A stretch of 64,000 nt of DNA, taken from positions 1 through 64,000 of the forward strand of contig CAJXQX010000001.1 in the NCBI GenBank assembly GCA_913058185.1, written 5' to 3'. The notes beneath the pieces are model-generated. The model was not told where the DNA came from. It did not search any database and saw only the letters and a list, made by a program, of their open reading frames with translations. This document shows, piece after piece, positions 43,446 to 53,587 of this stretch. A program made the position numbers and the translations under genes. The stretch is from an uncultured Verrucomicrobiota bacterium. Its GTDB lineage: Bacteria; Verrucomicrobiota; Verrucomicrobiia; Opitutales; Opitutaceae. The number at the start of each line of letters is the position of its first letter. Within the stretch, counting starts at the first letter, position 1.

Positions 43446-44039
43446 ATGCCCATCGATTCCGACGCCTTTGACCTCCCGGCGTGTTTGGCGTTGGTGCAGG
43501 CGGGCGACCAGTCGGCAGCTCATGATCTGGTGGAATTCCTTTACCCGCAGGTCATTCGAATTGTGCGGTCTCGTTTGCCCCGTCGGGTATCCGAGGAAGA
43601 TCTGGCTCAGGACATCTTTTTGAAAATGTTTTCCCGAATCGAACAATACCGTGGCGATATGCCGTTCACCCACTGGGTGTCGCGGATTTCGGTGACGACG
43701 TGTATCGACCAGCTGCGCAAACAGGAGCGGCGGCCGGAGTTCCGCTACGCAGATCTGTCGGAAGAGGAGGCAGTAATGCTCGATGTGGTGACGAAGGACG
43801 AGTCGGCTGTCCATCAGGGCGAGGCGTTAGCGGCGAAAGAACTTTTAGAAAAATTGATGGATCAGTTAAAACCCGAAGACCGGATGATCGTGCAGATGAT
43901 CAATTTAGAGCAGAAATCTCTCGCTGAAGTCGCGGCTGAGACGGGGTGGAACACAACATTGGTTAAGGTCCGGGCTTTCCGGGCTCGCAGAAAGATGAAA
44001 TTTTTTTTAGAACAACTAAAAGCCGAGGAATCGCTATGA
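43446..44039 (+). CDS. ECF-type RNA polymerase sigma factor
   Basis: 197-aa sigma-70 family protein of the ECF class. Region 2 reads LVEFLYPQVIRIVRSRLPRRVSEEDLAQDIFLKMF with FTHWVSRISVTTCIDQLRKQERR; region 4 is LKPEDRMIVQMINLEQKSLAEVAAETGWNTTLVKVRAFRARRKM. I start it at ATG 43446, since the longer tracked frame would add a signal-like hydrophobic head. The next gene overlaps as ATGA. It likely controls an extracytoplasmic stress response with the two downstream genes. Confidence 0.9.
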   Translation: MPIDSDAFDLPACLALVQAGDQSAAHDLVEFLYPQVIRIVRSRLPRRVSEEDLAQDIFLKMFSRIEQYRGDMPFTHWVSRISVTTCIDQLRKQERRPEFRYADLSEEEAVMLDVVTKDESAVHQGEALAAKELLEKLMDQLKPEDRMIVQMINLEQKSLAEVAAETGWNTTLVKVRAFRARRKMKFFLEQLKAEESL

Positions 44040-44338
44040 AACCTACCGCATTAAACAAATTAGTAAATCGAGCACGTGAAGCCGGCACCGAGCCGGATGG
44101 CTTGGATACGGCTGTACCCTTGGGTTTTGCGACCCGGGTAGTCGCCCTCGCTCGCCAAAAAGCCGAAGAGGCTTCCTGGGGTATCCTGTTTGAACGTCGC
44201 GCATGGCGGGCACTTGGATTGGCGGGTGCCATTGCGGCCATGAGCGTCGTCTTCAATCTCGAATCGATTTCTGACTCCATTGAACGTGATGTGCTCGATG
44301 CCGATGACCCGGTGACCGCGCTCTTAGACCTGTCATGA
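44036..44338 (+). CDS. Small membrane protein, candidate anti-sigma factor
   Basis: 100-aa protein with one membrane helix (AWRALGLAGAIAAMSVVFNL) and a short charged cytoplasmic N-terminal half. No zinc-binding anti-sigma motif is visible. It is translationally coupled both to the sigma gene and to the Spy-like gene (ATGA overlaps at each end), the position of an anti-sigma factor. Function is inferred from position and topology only. Confidence 0.65.
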   Translation: MKPTALNKLVNRAREAGTEPDGLDTAVPLGFATRVVALARQKAEEASWGILFERRAWRALGLAGAIAAMSVVFNLESISDSIERDVLDADDPVTALLDLS

Positions 44339-44820
44339 ACAACGCGCCTTCATGGAAAGTTTGGGTGATTTTCGCTGGCGTATTTGTGGCCGGAGCGGTG
44401 GCCGGTGGATTCCTTTCGCTACGGTTGGCTGATCGAATGGTGAAGCAAGGAAGGGAATCCGGCCAATTTGCGCCGAAACTCGTTCGCCATTTTACGGAGA
44501 GGTTTGAGCTGACCGATACCCAGCAGGCCACGGTTAAGGTCATGGTAGATACGGCTTGGATCGAGATGCAGGAACAACGCCGGGCTGCTCGCGAGACGAT
44601 GAAGACGTTGGACGAACAGATTTTTACCGTGCTCAATAAGGAGCAGCAGATCGAATTCAACGAATGGCAGGAACGTCAGAGCAAACGTTGGGAGTCGCAG
44701 CAAAGCGATCGCCGGGGCGATGGCTCCCGTCGCGGACCTCATGGCGAACGGAAGGGACCACAACCTCCTCATCCCCATGGTCCACCGCCACCACTTCCTC
44801 CGGCCGAAGAAGGAAAGTGA
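44335..44820 (+). CDS. Spy/CpxP/CnrX-like membrane-anchored periplasmic protein
   Basis: 161-aa protein with an N-terminal helix (VWVIFAGVFVAGAVAGGFLSL) and a helical domain rich in Gln, Glu and Arg (RFELTDTQQATVKVMVDTAWIEMQEQRRAARETMKTLDEQIFTVLNKEQQIEFNEWQ), the LTxxQ-like pattern of the Spy/CpxP/heavy-metal sensor fold. The C terminus is His- and Pro-rich (PHPHGPPPPLPP), which could bind metal. With ECF sigma and a membrane anti-sigma this recalls CnrYXH-type metal-sensing operons. Confidence 0.8.
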   Translation: MNNAPSWKVWVIFAGVFVAGAVAGGFLSLRLADRMVKQGRESGQFAPKLVRHFTERFELTDTQQATVKVMVDTAWIEMQEQRRAARETMKTLDEQIFTVLNKEQQIEFNEWQERQSKRWESQQSDRRGDGSRRGPHGERKGPQPPHPHGPPPPLPPAEEGK

Positions 44821-44864
44821 GACCACGCTTGAGGTCACTAGGGTAGGTCCCTTAGCTGCGCTGC

Positions 44865-45422
44865 ATGTCGTCCTCTCTCGCGGAGAAACAGATCATTCTG
44901 GGAATAACCGGATCAATCGCTGCCTACAAAGCCGCGGATCTGGTGAGTCAGCTGCGCAAACGCGAAGCGGTGGTTCATTCCGTGCTCACGCGTGGAGGGG
45001 CGAAGTTTATCACGCCACTCACCATCCAGACCCTAGCACGTCAACCGGTGGCGGATGACCTGTGGGAAGAGGGTAACGGCTGGCAACCCGGTCACGTGGA
45101 ATTGGCCGACAAGGCCGATCTACTCGTCGTCGCGCCCGCTACGGCCGACGTCATTGCTCAGTTCGCGCATGGCCTTGCCCCAGATTTCCTCTCCTCACTC
45201 CATCTCGTCGCTCGATGCCCGATTCTGATGGCCCCAGCTATGAATGGTAAAATGTGGGCCCACCCGGCGACCGTGGCGAATGTTGCGACCCTACGCGAAC
45301 GCGGGGTGCATTTCATTGGCCCTGAGGAGGGAATGCTCGCCTGCGGGTATGAAGGAATCGGCCGGATGTGGCCGGTTGAAGGTATTTTAGAACGCATCGA
45401 AACTCTGCTCACCCAAGATTGA
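44865..45422 (+). CDS. Phosphopantothenoylcysteine decarboxylase (CoaC) domain protein
   Basis: 185-aa FMN flavoprotein. GITGSIAAYKAADL, the conserved His in HVELADKADLLVVAPATADVIAQFAHG, and the substrate motif PAMNGKMWAHPA match the CoaC half of CoaBC; the lid Cys appears in GMLACGYEGIGRM. Most bacteria fuse CoaC with CoaB; here the protein stops after CoaC, so CoaB must be encoded elsewhere. Three bases separate it from the next gene. Confidence 0.92.
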   Translation: MSSSLAEKQIILGITGSIAAYKAADLVSQLRKREAVVHSVLTRGGAKFITPLTIQTLARQPVADDLWEEGNGWQPGHVELADKADLLVVAPATADVIAQFAHGLAPDFLSSLHLVARCPILMAPAMNGKMWAHPATVANVATLRERGVHFIGPEEGMLACGYEGIGRMWPVEGILERIETLLTQD

Positions 45423-45425
45423 TAT

Positions 45426-45851
45426 ATGGCTTCTGGTTTTCTTTTTTTTGCTTACGGCGACGTGGCCTCCGAGGTCCAGATGGAGCAGGTTGATCCGCTG
45501 TGCGATTTGATGGGTTTGGCGAAGGCGTCCGATCGACGATTCACCTTCAACCCCTCCGGTTTCGCGAATTTGAAGCCTGAGGCCGGTGCAAATACGTGGG
45601 GCACGCTTTGGATGATGCCTGCCACCGCGATGGAGGGACTCGATCGTCAAGCGGCGGAACGCGGACTCGAGCGCGGAGTCATTTTTGTGATCAGCCCCGC
45701 CGGCCCACGCGTGCCCGCCACCGTCTACGCTAAAGCTGACGCAGAGGTAGGTAAACCCCAGCCCGAAGTCCTCGCGGGAGCGATCGCATGTGCGGCCGGA
45801 TTGAAGTTCGATCGTCGATTCCGGAAGGAATTGGACGGTTGGAATGCCTGA
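45426..45851 (+). CDS. Gamma-glutamylcyclotransferase-like protein
   Basis: 141-aa protein opening with GFLFFAYGDVASE, the nucleotide-like FxYG loop of the GGCT/AIG2 fold, and continuing with GTLWMMPATAMEGLDRQA. The expected catalytic Glu context is not clear. A second GGCT-like gene lies at 47732. It follows coaC by 3 bp and is followed by the SRP RNA gene. Confidence 0.7.
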   Translation: MASGFLFFAYGDVASEVQMEQVDPLCDLMGLAKASDRRFTFNPSGFANLKPEAGANTWGTLWMMPATAMEGLDRQAAERGLERGVIFVISPAGPRVPATVYAKADAEVGKPQPEVLAGAIACAAGLKFDRRFRKELDGWNA

Positions 45852-45899
45852 GTTTGAAGTTTCTCATTGATCCGGGGGGACGGCGTCGCTCAGTTTCGC

Positions 45900-46002
<103 letters not shown>

Positions 46003-46014
46003 CTTTTTTAAATG

Positions 46015-46046
46015 CTGAAACGCTGAGACGCTGAAAACCTGAAATG
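46015..46046. repeat. Octamer-period repeat upstream of dnaX
   Basis: Four units CTGAAACG CTGAGACG CTGAAAAC CTGAAATG with an 8-bp period lie between the SRP RNA terminator and dnaX. They resemble the heptamer tracts around sucB in design though not in sequence. Confidence 0.75.
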
Positions 46047-46107
46047 ATGGTGGACGGCGTGGTTTTGAGCTTCCGGTTCCGGCAATCAGCCCTTTTTCTC
46101 ATCTTTG

Positions 46108-47735
46108 TTGTCTTCCAAAGCTTATCAAGTTATCGCCCGCAAATGGCGCCCGCAGACCTTCGCGGACGTCGTGGGGCAGGACCATGTGGTGCGGACCTTG
46201 AGCAATGCCATCGCCCGCGATCGGATTGCTCACGCCTACCTCCTCGTCGGCCCGCGTGGCACCGGTAAGACATCCACGGCGCGAATTTTTGCCAAGGCAC
46301 TCAACTGCACGGACGGTCCCAAAGCCGACTTCGACCCGAACGACGAGGCGTGTATCTCCATCGCGGAAGGCACTCACCTCGATGTCATGGAGATCGATGG
46401 CGCATCCAACAACGGGGTGGATCAGGTGCGCGACCTGCGCGAGACGGTCCAATACGCACCGGCGCAGGGTAAGTTTAAAATCTACATCATCGACGAGGTG
46501 CACATGCTCTCGGCTCAGGCATTTAATGCCCTACTCAAGACCCTCGAGGAGCCGCCTGAGCACGTGAAGTTCGTCTTTGCTACGACCGACCCGCAAAAGG
46601 TTCTGCCTACAATCATCTCCCGGTGTCAGCGCTTTGATCTCAAGCCGATCCCAGCGCCACTGATCATCGAACGCCTCCTAAAGATCGCGGCCGACGAATC
46701 CGTTAAAATTAGTGATTCAGCGGTTAAATGTATCGCTCGAATGGCGGATGGCGGCATGCGGGATGCCCAATCAATCTTTGACCAAATGATCTCGTTCTGT
46801 GGCGAAGAGATCGATGAGCCGGATGTGCTCGATGTCTATGGTTTGGTCTCAGCGGCGAAGTTAACTGAACTCGGTAGTGCGGTGGCTTCGGGTAATCACG
46901 CCAAAATTATTTCGTTGGTTGATGAATGTGACGAATCAGGCCGCGACCTAGTCCGCCTTCTCTCCGATTTGCAGGAAGTCGTGCGTGAGGCGCTGCTCGA
47001 TTCGATCGCCCAAGGCGGTAAGACCACCCAACTCGAACACTCCCTCACCACCGAACAAGTTACCCGCCTCCTCGACGCTTTGCGCGAAGGTGAAGGCGGC
47101 GTGAAGTTGGGCTTGGCCGAGAAGATTAATTTAGAGGTGACTTTACTAAAGGCGGTCGAAGCCAGTCGCGCTCGCGCGATTGATAGTTTGATCAAAGAGA
47201 TCTCCATGCTCGCCGAAGCTGCTCCGGCTGCGGACGAAAAAAAAAAGCCCTAATTGACCGGCTCGAAGTGCGGCTAGCAGAGGTGTTGGCCGATGATTTG
47301 GTCGGCGCCGAAAAACGGGCTAAGGCGATCGCTAGTAATCCAATCGCGGTGAGGAGTGCGCTCAATCGCACGGAGTCCTCCGGACCAGTCACGCCGACGG
47401 TGAACCGGGCTGCGCCGGCGCCCGAGCAACCGGAATCCGCTCCGTGGATCGACGAAGAACGCGAAGCCGCGATGAAGGCGGCGATGGAAGTGGAGGATGC
47501 TCAACGCCATGCCACAGCCGCACCCAATCGCCGAAAAGAAGCGGTCAGAGATACCCTAGACGGAGGGCCCTTGCCTGAACTCGAAGACATGATCGCCCAG
47601 GTCCCCGCGGACCTGCAGGAAAAAATGGACCACCTCTTCCGCGCCAAATTCCAAACCGTCAAGCGCGTGCCCGAAGCGGTGCTGAAATCTCCGCAATCAC
47701 CCGGAGTCGAGAACGATCAATCGAGTTTAGTTTAA
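46108..47735 (+). CDS. dnaX: DNA polymerase III subunits gamma and tau, with -1 frameshift
   Basis: Clamp-loader ATPase. Frame 1 (46108-47253, about 381 aa) has [19 protein letters not shown], Walker [16 protein letters not shown] and sensor loops; it ends EKKKP-stop right after an A10 run. A -1 shift at the run continues as [20 protein letters not shown] for about 160 more residues to TAA 47735. So gamma ends at 47253 and tau spans both frames. The usual zinc-binding Cys cluster near residues 65-80 appears reduced (single Cys in LNCTDG and ACISIAEG). No ATG is available; TTG 46105 or 46108 starts the protein. It overlaps the end of the convergent GGCT gene. Confidence 0.9.
47236..47253 (+). 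promoter_or_regulatory. dnaX slippery site (A10)
   Basis: G-A10-GCCC with zero-frame codons GAA AAA AAA AAG CCC TAA contains the E. coli-type A-AAA-AAG heptamer; the long run could equally give RNA-polymerase slippage as in Thermus dnaX. The zero-frame stop is two codons downstream of AAG. Confidence 0.85.
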
Positions 47736-48124
47736 GGCACGAGTCGTCCATCGGTGGGCCAGTTACCGCTGATGATGGGCCGGCGGCCTCGAGTGGTTCT
47801 GAGATAGTAGTATGTTTCTACGACAGTAGATTCGTGGGGGGATGCCAGGGTCACCCGATCGCGGCGGTAGAGTTTTTCGGGGAGACCTTCGAAGGCATCG
47901 AGGCGGGCGAGGGCGTCGTTGTCGACTGACCAAAGTTCACCTTGCACGCCGTGTTTGTCCGTCGGGTCTTTCACCACTCCAGGATAGTCAGCGACGACGT
48001 AGAGTCGGCTGCCAGGGATGGTATTTACCGCTGCGATGAACTCCTGGTCGGCGAGGACAGCGTGATTACTCGCGCCGGTTTTGAGCGTGCCGTAGATGAA
48101 GAGCAGCGTGCGGTCTTCGCTCAA
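47732..48124 (-). CDS. Gamma-glutamylcyclotransferase-like (AIG2) protein
   Basis: 130-aa protein with FIYGTLKTGASNH (GGCT loop), VQGELWSVDNDALARLDAFEG (containing the catalytic-type Glu in DAFEG) and YYYLRTT. This is a clear AIG2/GGCT fold, perhaps cleaving gamma-glutamyl amines. The TTG start overlaps the PP2C stop as TTGA, so it is translated with the phosphatase-kinase pair. Confidence 0.88.
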   Translation of the reverse strand: MSEDRTLLFIYGTLKTGASNHAVLADQEFIAAVNTIPGSRLYVVADYPGVVKDPTDKHGVQGELWSVDNDALARLDAFEGLPEKLYRRDRVTLASPHESTVVETYYYLRTTRGRRPIISGNWPTDGRLVP

Positions 48125-48939
48125 GCAGTGACCTCCACGACAAGCGCGGTGGTATTGTCGCGACCGGATGCAGCGACGGCCTCGTCCACAAGCAGCTGCG
48201 CGATTTCTGGATCATACTTTTCTTGTAGAATGTCGGCGATGCGGTGATCCCACAGTCCATCGATGAGGCCGTCGGAGCAGATCAGGAATTTGTCGCCGGG
48301 TTCGCACGCGACGGCTCCGATTTGCGGCTCAAGAAACTGGAAACTGCTGCCGAGACCTTGCTGTAGCCCATGTTTGGCGGGATGGCTTCGCGCTTCGCGT
48401 TCGTTGATCTCACCTTTGCGGCGGAGCCAGCCCGGCCGGGTGTGATCGTTGGTGATTTGTTTCATACCTCCCGCGGCGGGGAAGTAGTAGATCCGGCTGT
48501 CGCCGACGTGACCGAAATAGAGCCAGCCGGGAGTCAGCCAGGCCAGGCTCAGCGTTGCGCCCATGCCGGAGCATTCTTCGTAGGAATTACCGAGGTAAGT
48601 GATGGCGTGGTGAATCTTGTCGAAGAGCTCTTCGAGGATATCGTTGAAACCGGTCACCATGCCACGGGCGGAGTGGCGAAAACTGCGGGGAAGAAGTTTA
48701 GCGGTCTGTTCGATCGTGATCTTACTGGCGAATTCGCCCGCAGCCTTGCCGCCCATGCCATCGCTAACGGCGAATACGAAATCCATATCGTCGAGGGAAC
48801 CTACACCAGATTTTCCGAGGTATTGGATGTCTTGTCCGTTGAAGAGGAGGCCGAGAAAGGTGTCCTCGTTATTCTTGCGAAATCGGCCCACATCAGAGTG
48901 CCCAGACCAACGGATTTTTTGCGGGATCGGTTCAGCCAT
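48121..48939 (-). CDS. PP2C-family serine/threonine phosphatase
   Basis: 272-aa metal-dependent phosphatase. Motifs: SDVGRFRKNNEDTF (motif 1), VFAVSDGMGGKAAGE (motif 2), SGMGATLSLAWL, GHVGDSRIYYF and FLICSDGLIDGLWD plus a C-terminal GRDNTTALVVEV. All metal-binding Asp are present. It removes phosphate from Ser/Thr proteins. It overlaps the kinase-like gene upstream by 8 bp, so a kinase-phosphatase switch is likely. Confidence 0.95.
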   Translation of the reverse strand: MAEPIPQKIRWSGHSDVGRFRKNNEDTFLGLLFNGQDIQYLGKSGVGSLDDMDFVFAVSDGMGGKAAGEFASKITIEQTAKLLPRSFRHSARGMVTGFNDILEELFDKIHHAITYLGNSYEECSGMGATLSLAWLTPGWLYFGHVGDSRIYYFPAAGGMKQITNDHTRPGWLRRKGEINEREARSHPAKHGLQQGLGSSFQFLEPQIGAVACEPGDKFLICSDGLIDGLWDHRIADILQEKYDPEIAQLLVDEAVAASGRDNTTALVVEVTA

Positions 48940-49363
48940 CGTGTGCTTCTAGATCGGTGGCTAGGACTGGTTTCAACGAGACCTCGGGATTATCGATCAA
49001 GGTGGCGAATTCGAAATCGATGAGGCAGAATTGGCCGTCGCTGTTGCGGTAGGTGATGTTGCGCAAAAACGGATCCTCGTGACGCACGCCGAATCGCTCG
49101 AGCTGCGCGAAGAGGCTTTTGATCTTTTTGTCGCTCAAGTGTTGGACTCGAGTGCCACAATTGGTGGTTACGATCTTCTTATTTTCCCAGTCTACTTCGA
49201 CAAGTTTGGGCACAAATGAGCAATTTTGCTCACCTAGGTGTTTCAAAACCGCCACTTCGATGGCCATTCTTTGGTCAGCCAGGCGATCACGGTAAGATTT
49301 GTGCACCTTGCCGTCGTAGCCGATGTGCACGCTGGCGGTGCGGGTATTTTTGGCTTCGGGCAT
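48932..49363 (-). CDS. Small protein kinase-like protein
   Basis: 143-aa protein with a reduced kinase fold: VHKSYRDRLADQRMAIEVAVLKHL (candidate Lys and Glu), then RHEDPFLRNITY in place of the HxDxxxxN catalytic loop, and FCLIDFEFA as the DFG-equivalent. The same pattern occurs in LPS-kinase/Rio-like proteins. It is followed by PP2C with overlap. Whether it is active is uncertain because the glycine loop is short. Confidence 0.75.
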   Translation of the reverse strand: MPEAKNTRTASVHIGYDGKVHKSYRDRLADQRMAIEVAVLKHLGEQNCSFVPKLVEVDWENKKIVTTNCGTRVQHLSDKKIKSLFAQLERFGVRHEDPFLRNITYRNSDGQFCLIDFEFATLIDNPEVSLKPVLATDLEAHDG

Positions 49364-49465
49364 GGTGGAAAGTGCGACAGTTAGGGGAGTTGGAGGAATG
49401 TTCGTCTATTCGGGCGCCAGAATCGAATCAGAAATGAGCGTTTATCCATGAATTTTATTTCTAAC

Positions 49466-49481
49466 TGGCACTTAAGGGGCT
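49466..49481 (+). promoter_or_regulatory. Candidate sigma-54 promoter for glnII
   Basis: TGGCAC-TTAAG-GGGCT fits the -24 box exactly and keeps GC at -12, 10 bases after the GG. It lies 114 bp before the glutamine synthetase start, a gene often nitrogen-regulated. Match is by eye; -12 lacks the TT. Confidence 0.35.
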
Positions 49482-49595
49482 CTATTTGAGAAGGTGTTGG
49501 CTTGATTCTAGCTAACTTTTATTTGCCGGCCACCTTCCGTGGCACCGGCGCTTAAGCAGCAAACTCTTCTTATTCGTTACTAGACCCTTACAGAT

Positions 49596-50630
49596 ATGGC
49601 TAAACTGAAACTGGAATACATCTGGCTCGACGGCTACACGCCAGTCGCTGGCCTCCGTGGTAAAACTAAGATCGTCGATGGCGATCCCGAGAACTTCTCG
49701 CTCGAAGACTGCCCAGAATGGGGCTTCGACGGTAGCTCGACCAAGCAGGCCGAGGGCAGCAACTCCGATTGCTTGCTCAAGCCAGTCGCGCTCTACCCGG
49801 ACACGAGCCGGATCAACGGATTCGTCGTGATGACCGAAGTTATGCTCCCTGACGGGTCTCCGCATCCTTCCAATACGCGCGCCACCATCCTCGACGAAGT
49901 GGACACCTGGTTCGGCTTCGAGCAGGAATACTTCTTTTATCAACACGGTCGCCCACTCGGCTTCCCTGAGGGAGGATATCCAGCCCCTCAGGGTGGTTAC
50001 TACACCGGCGTAGGTTTCGGTAACGTAGGCGACATCGCCCGCACCATTGTTGAGGAGCATCTCGATGCTTGTCTCGACGCCGGCATCAACCACGAAGGCA
50101 TCAATGCCGAAGTGGCCAAGGGCCAGTGGGAATTCCAAGTCTTCGGCAAGGGCTCCAAACGTGCCGCCGATGAGATCTGGGTGGCTCGCTACCTTCTCCA
50201 ACGTATCGGTGAGAAGTATGGCGTGGACATTGAGTATCACTGTAAACCACTCCTCGGCGCCTACGACGATCCAATGGATTGGAATGGCTCCGGTATGCAC
50301 TGTAACTTCTCCACCAAGTATATGCGTGAAGTAGGCGGCGAAGATTACTTCAAGGCTCTCATGGACGCCTTCTCGAAGTTCCGCGAAGAACACATCGCAG
50401 TTTACGGACCGGACAACCACCTGCGTCTGACCGGCCTACACGAGACCCAATCGATCGACCAATTCTCTTGGGGAATCGCCGATCGTGGCGCTTCGATCCG
50501 CGTTCCTCACGGCTTCAAAGAAGCCGGTTGGAAAGGCTACCTTGAGGATCGCCGTCCAAACTCGGCGGGCGACCCTTATGCGATCGCTTCCCGCGTGCTT
50601 CAGACCATCGCGACGGTTCCGAACAGCTAA
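49596..50630 (+). CDS. Glutamine synthetase type II
   Basis: 344-aa GSII, the eukaryote-like short form (glnII). Motifs: LEYIWLDGY, WGFDGSST, GFEQEYFFY, GINAEVAKGQWEFQVF, NGSGMHCNFST, and ADRGASIRVP. Makes glutamine from glutamate, ammonia and ATP; GSII is not adenylylated. ATG 49596. It ends before a clean terminator, so it is monocistronic. A sigma-54-like promoter lies upstream. Confidence 0.96.
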   Translation: MAKLKLEYIWLDGYTPVAGLRGKTKIVDGDPENFSLEDCPEWGFDGSSTKQAEGSNSDCLLKPVALYPDTSRINGFVVMTEVMLPDGSPHPSNTRATILDEVDTWFGFEQEYFFYQHGRPLGFPEGGYPAPQGGYYTGVGFGNVGDIARTIVEEHLDACLDAGINHEGINAEVAKGQWEFQVFGKGSKRAADEIWVARYLLQRIGEKYGVDIEYHCKPLLGAYDDPMDWNGSGMHCNFSTKYMREVGGEDYFKALMDAFSKFREEHIAVYGPDNHLRLTGLHETQSIDQFSWGIADRGASIRVPHGFKEAGWKGYLEDRRPNSAGDPYAIASRVLQTIATVPNS

Positions 50631-50658
50631 GGCGGTTTCTCGTCTTCTAGGATTTTCG

Positions 50659-50688
50659 ACCACCTCGCTGCGGCGGGGTGGTTTTTTT
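50659..50688 (+). terminator. Rho-independent terminator of glnII
   Basis: ACCACCTCG-ctgcgg-CGGGGTGGT stem followed by seven T, 29 bp after the glnII stop. Confidence 0.92.
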
Positions 50689-50730
50689 CGGTCGCGCTGG
50701 AAGGGGTGATGGCGATTCTTGGGAGCGAAC

Positions 50731-50994
50731 ATGGCAGTGAAATCGCCCCAATCCTTCGCCACCTCGATCGATTAATTGATCGCCGTTTTGCTGGCGGGCT
50801 GGTCGGGCTTTGAGTTCTATCACGCTCCTGAAGTTCGCGAGCAGCTGCTGTGGGGCGGATTCTGTTTCTTCAACGTGTTATTTATTTCCTTCCTGAAGGT
50901 TTGGTTTTGGCTAGAGATGCACAGTAATCGCGTGCTGCGGGAATTGAAGCGAGTGGAGTTGCTTTTGGAGTATCACTCTCGGTCCGTGTCTTAG
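50731..50994 (+). pseudogene. Small membrane protein broken by an in-frame TAA near its start
   Basis: ATG 50731 has GGGAG seven bases upstream and opens MAVKSPQSFATSID, then TAA at 50773, then the same frame continues LIAVLLAGWSGFEFYHAPEVREQLLWGGFCFFNVLFISFLKVWFWLEMHSN and ends normally. The ORF track starts after the stop at TTG 50776. Two hydrophobic segments suggest a small inner-membrane protein. CAA to TAA would restore the frame. Family unknown. It lies between two terminators. Confidence 0.65.
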
Positions 50995-51015
50995 TTCTCC
51001 GGACTGTCCGCCAAC

Positions 51016-51047
51016 AAAAAGCCCGGACTGAAATGGTCCGGGCTTTG
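51016..51047. terminator. Bidirectional rho-independent terminator
   Basis: AAAAAGCCCGGAC-tgaaatg-GTCCGGGCTTT: 10-bp stem with A-run on one side and T-run on the other, serving the small membrane gene and convergent ilvB. Confidence 0.93.
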
Positions 51048-51070
51048 TTGTGAATTGTTTGGGTGAAGCT

Positions 51071-52846
<1,776 letters not shown>

Positions 52847-53179
52847 GGCGGGTCGTTTGTTGGACAAAAGGGATTCGATAAAAACTTACCCGTTTGGGCA
52901 CTGGCAAGCGTGTAACGCGCCACCGAAACAAGCAAACGAGCCCTGCGATCTATACGGCAACGATGTAGTCTGGCTGTGCCGACCCGCAAAATATCTAGTA
53001 TCTGGAGTTCGCGGAGGCGAGAAGGCGGCGTTCGGGAGAGGCAAGCAAAGTCAACGTCGCTGGGTTGAGGGCAGGGCTCGCGGCCTTCATCGGAGGTGAT
53101 TCTGGGTAATCCTAGCCTTAGCTCGGATTCCGATTCTTCCAGAGCGGTGGCAACCACTTTCAAATGCTGGGCCAATATT
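52847..53179. other. Gene-free interval upstream of ilvB
   Basis: 333 bp with no supportable gene. It should hold the ilvB leader. I looked for a branched-chain leader peptide with runs of Leu, Ile or Val codons and a terminator hairpin and could not see a convincing one. Confidence 0.5.
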
Positions 53180-53497
53180 TCAAATTGGCGCCGCTTCTTG
53201 GGGAGGTGAAACCATGGTCTCAGGGCTGAATTGCCCTTCCCCTAGCGGTTTCACGGATCCGTCTTCAATGGGAAAGTCAGTCAGGGATAACGCGAACTTC
53301 GCCGGCGTGTATTTCCGATACGAGTAGAAGGTTGGGAAACCCATATCTTTGAGGCTCCCGGTCGGACCACTGCTCTGGGTCGGATTATGAATAGTGAAGG
53401 GGTTGACCGGCTGAGCTCGAAGCGATGAACCACATATTCCGGCGGTCAAGACGGCCAAAGCCACGGAGGGAAGCAGCTTTTAATTATGTAAACTCAT
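53180..53497 (-). pseudogene. Small exported protein with an in-frame TAA in its signal peptide
   Basis: ATG 53497 reads MSLHN, then TAA at 53480-53482, then KLLPSVALAVLTAGICGSSLRAQPVNPF, a good signal peptide that needs the upstream Met and charge. The tracked frame starts only at GTG 53464 and lacks a charged n-region. The mature part is about 75 residues without recognised domain (NPTQSSGPTGSLKDMGFPTFYSYRKY). CAA to TAA would explain the break. It is divergent from ymdB. Confidence 0.6.
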
Positions 53498-53587
53498 AAC
53501 AAAACAAGCCTTTGGGTAATCACCCCGGGACGCGCGCGCGGGCACTTTTGAGATTGGTTTGTTATCGATGAGGATCAGGCTCCGATC

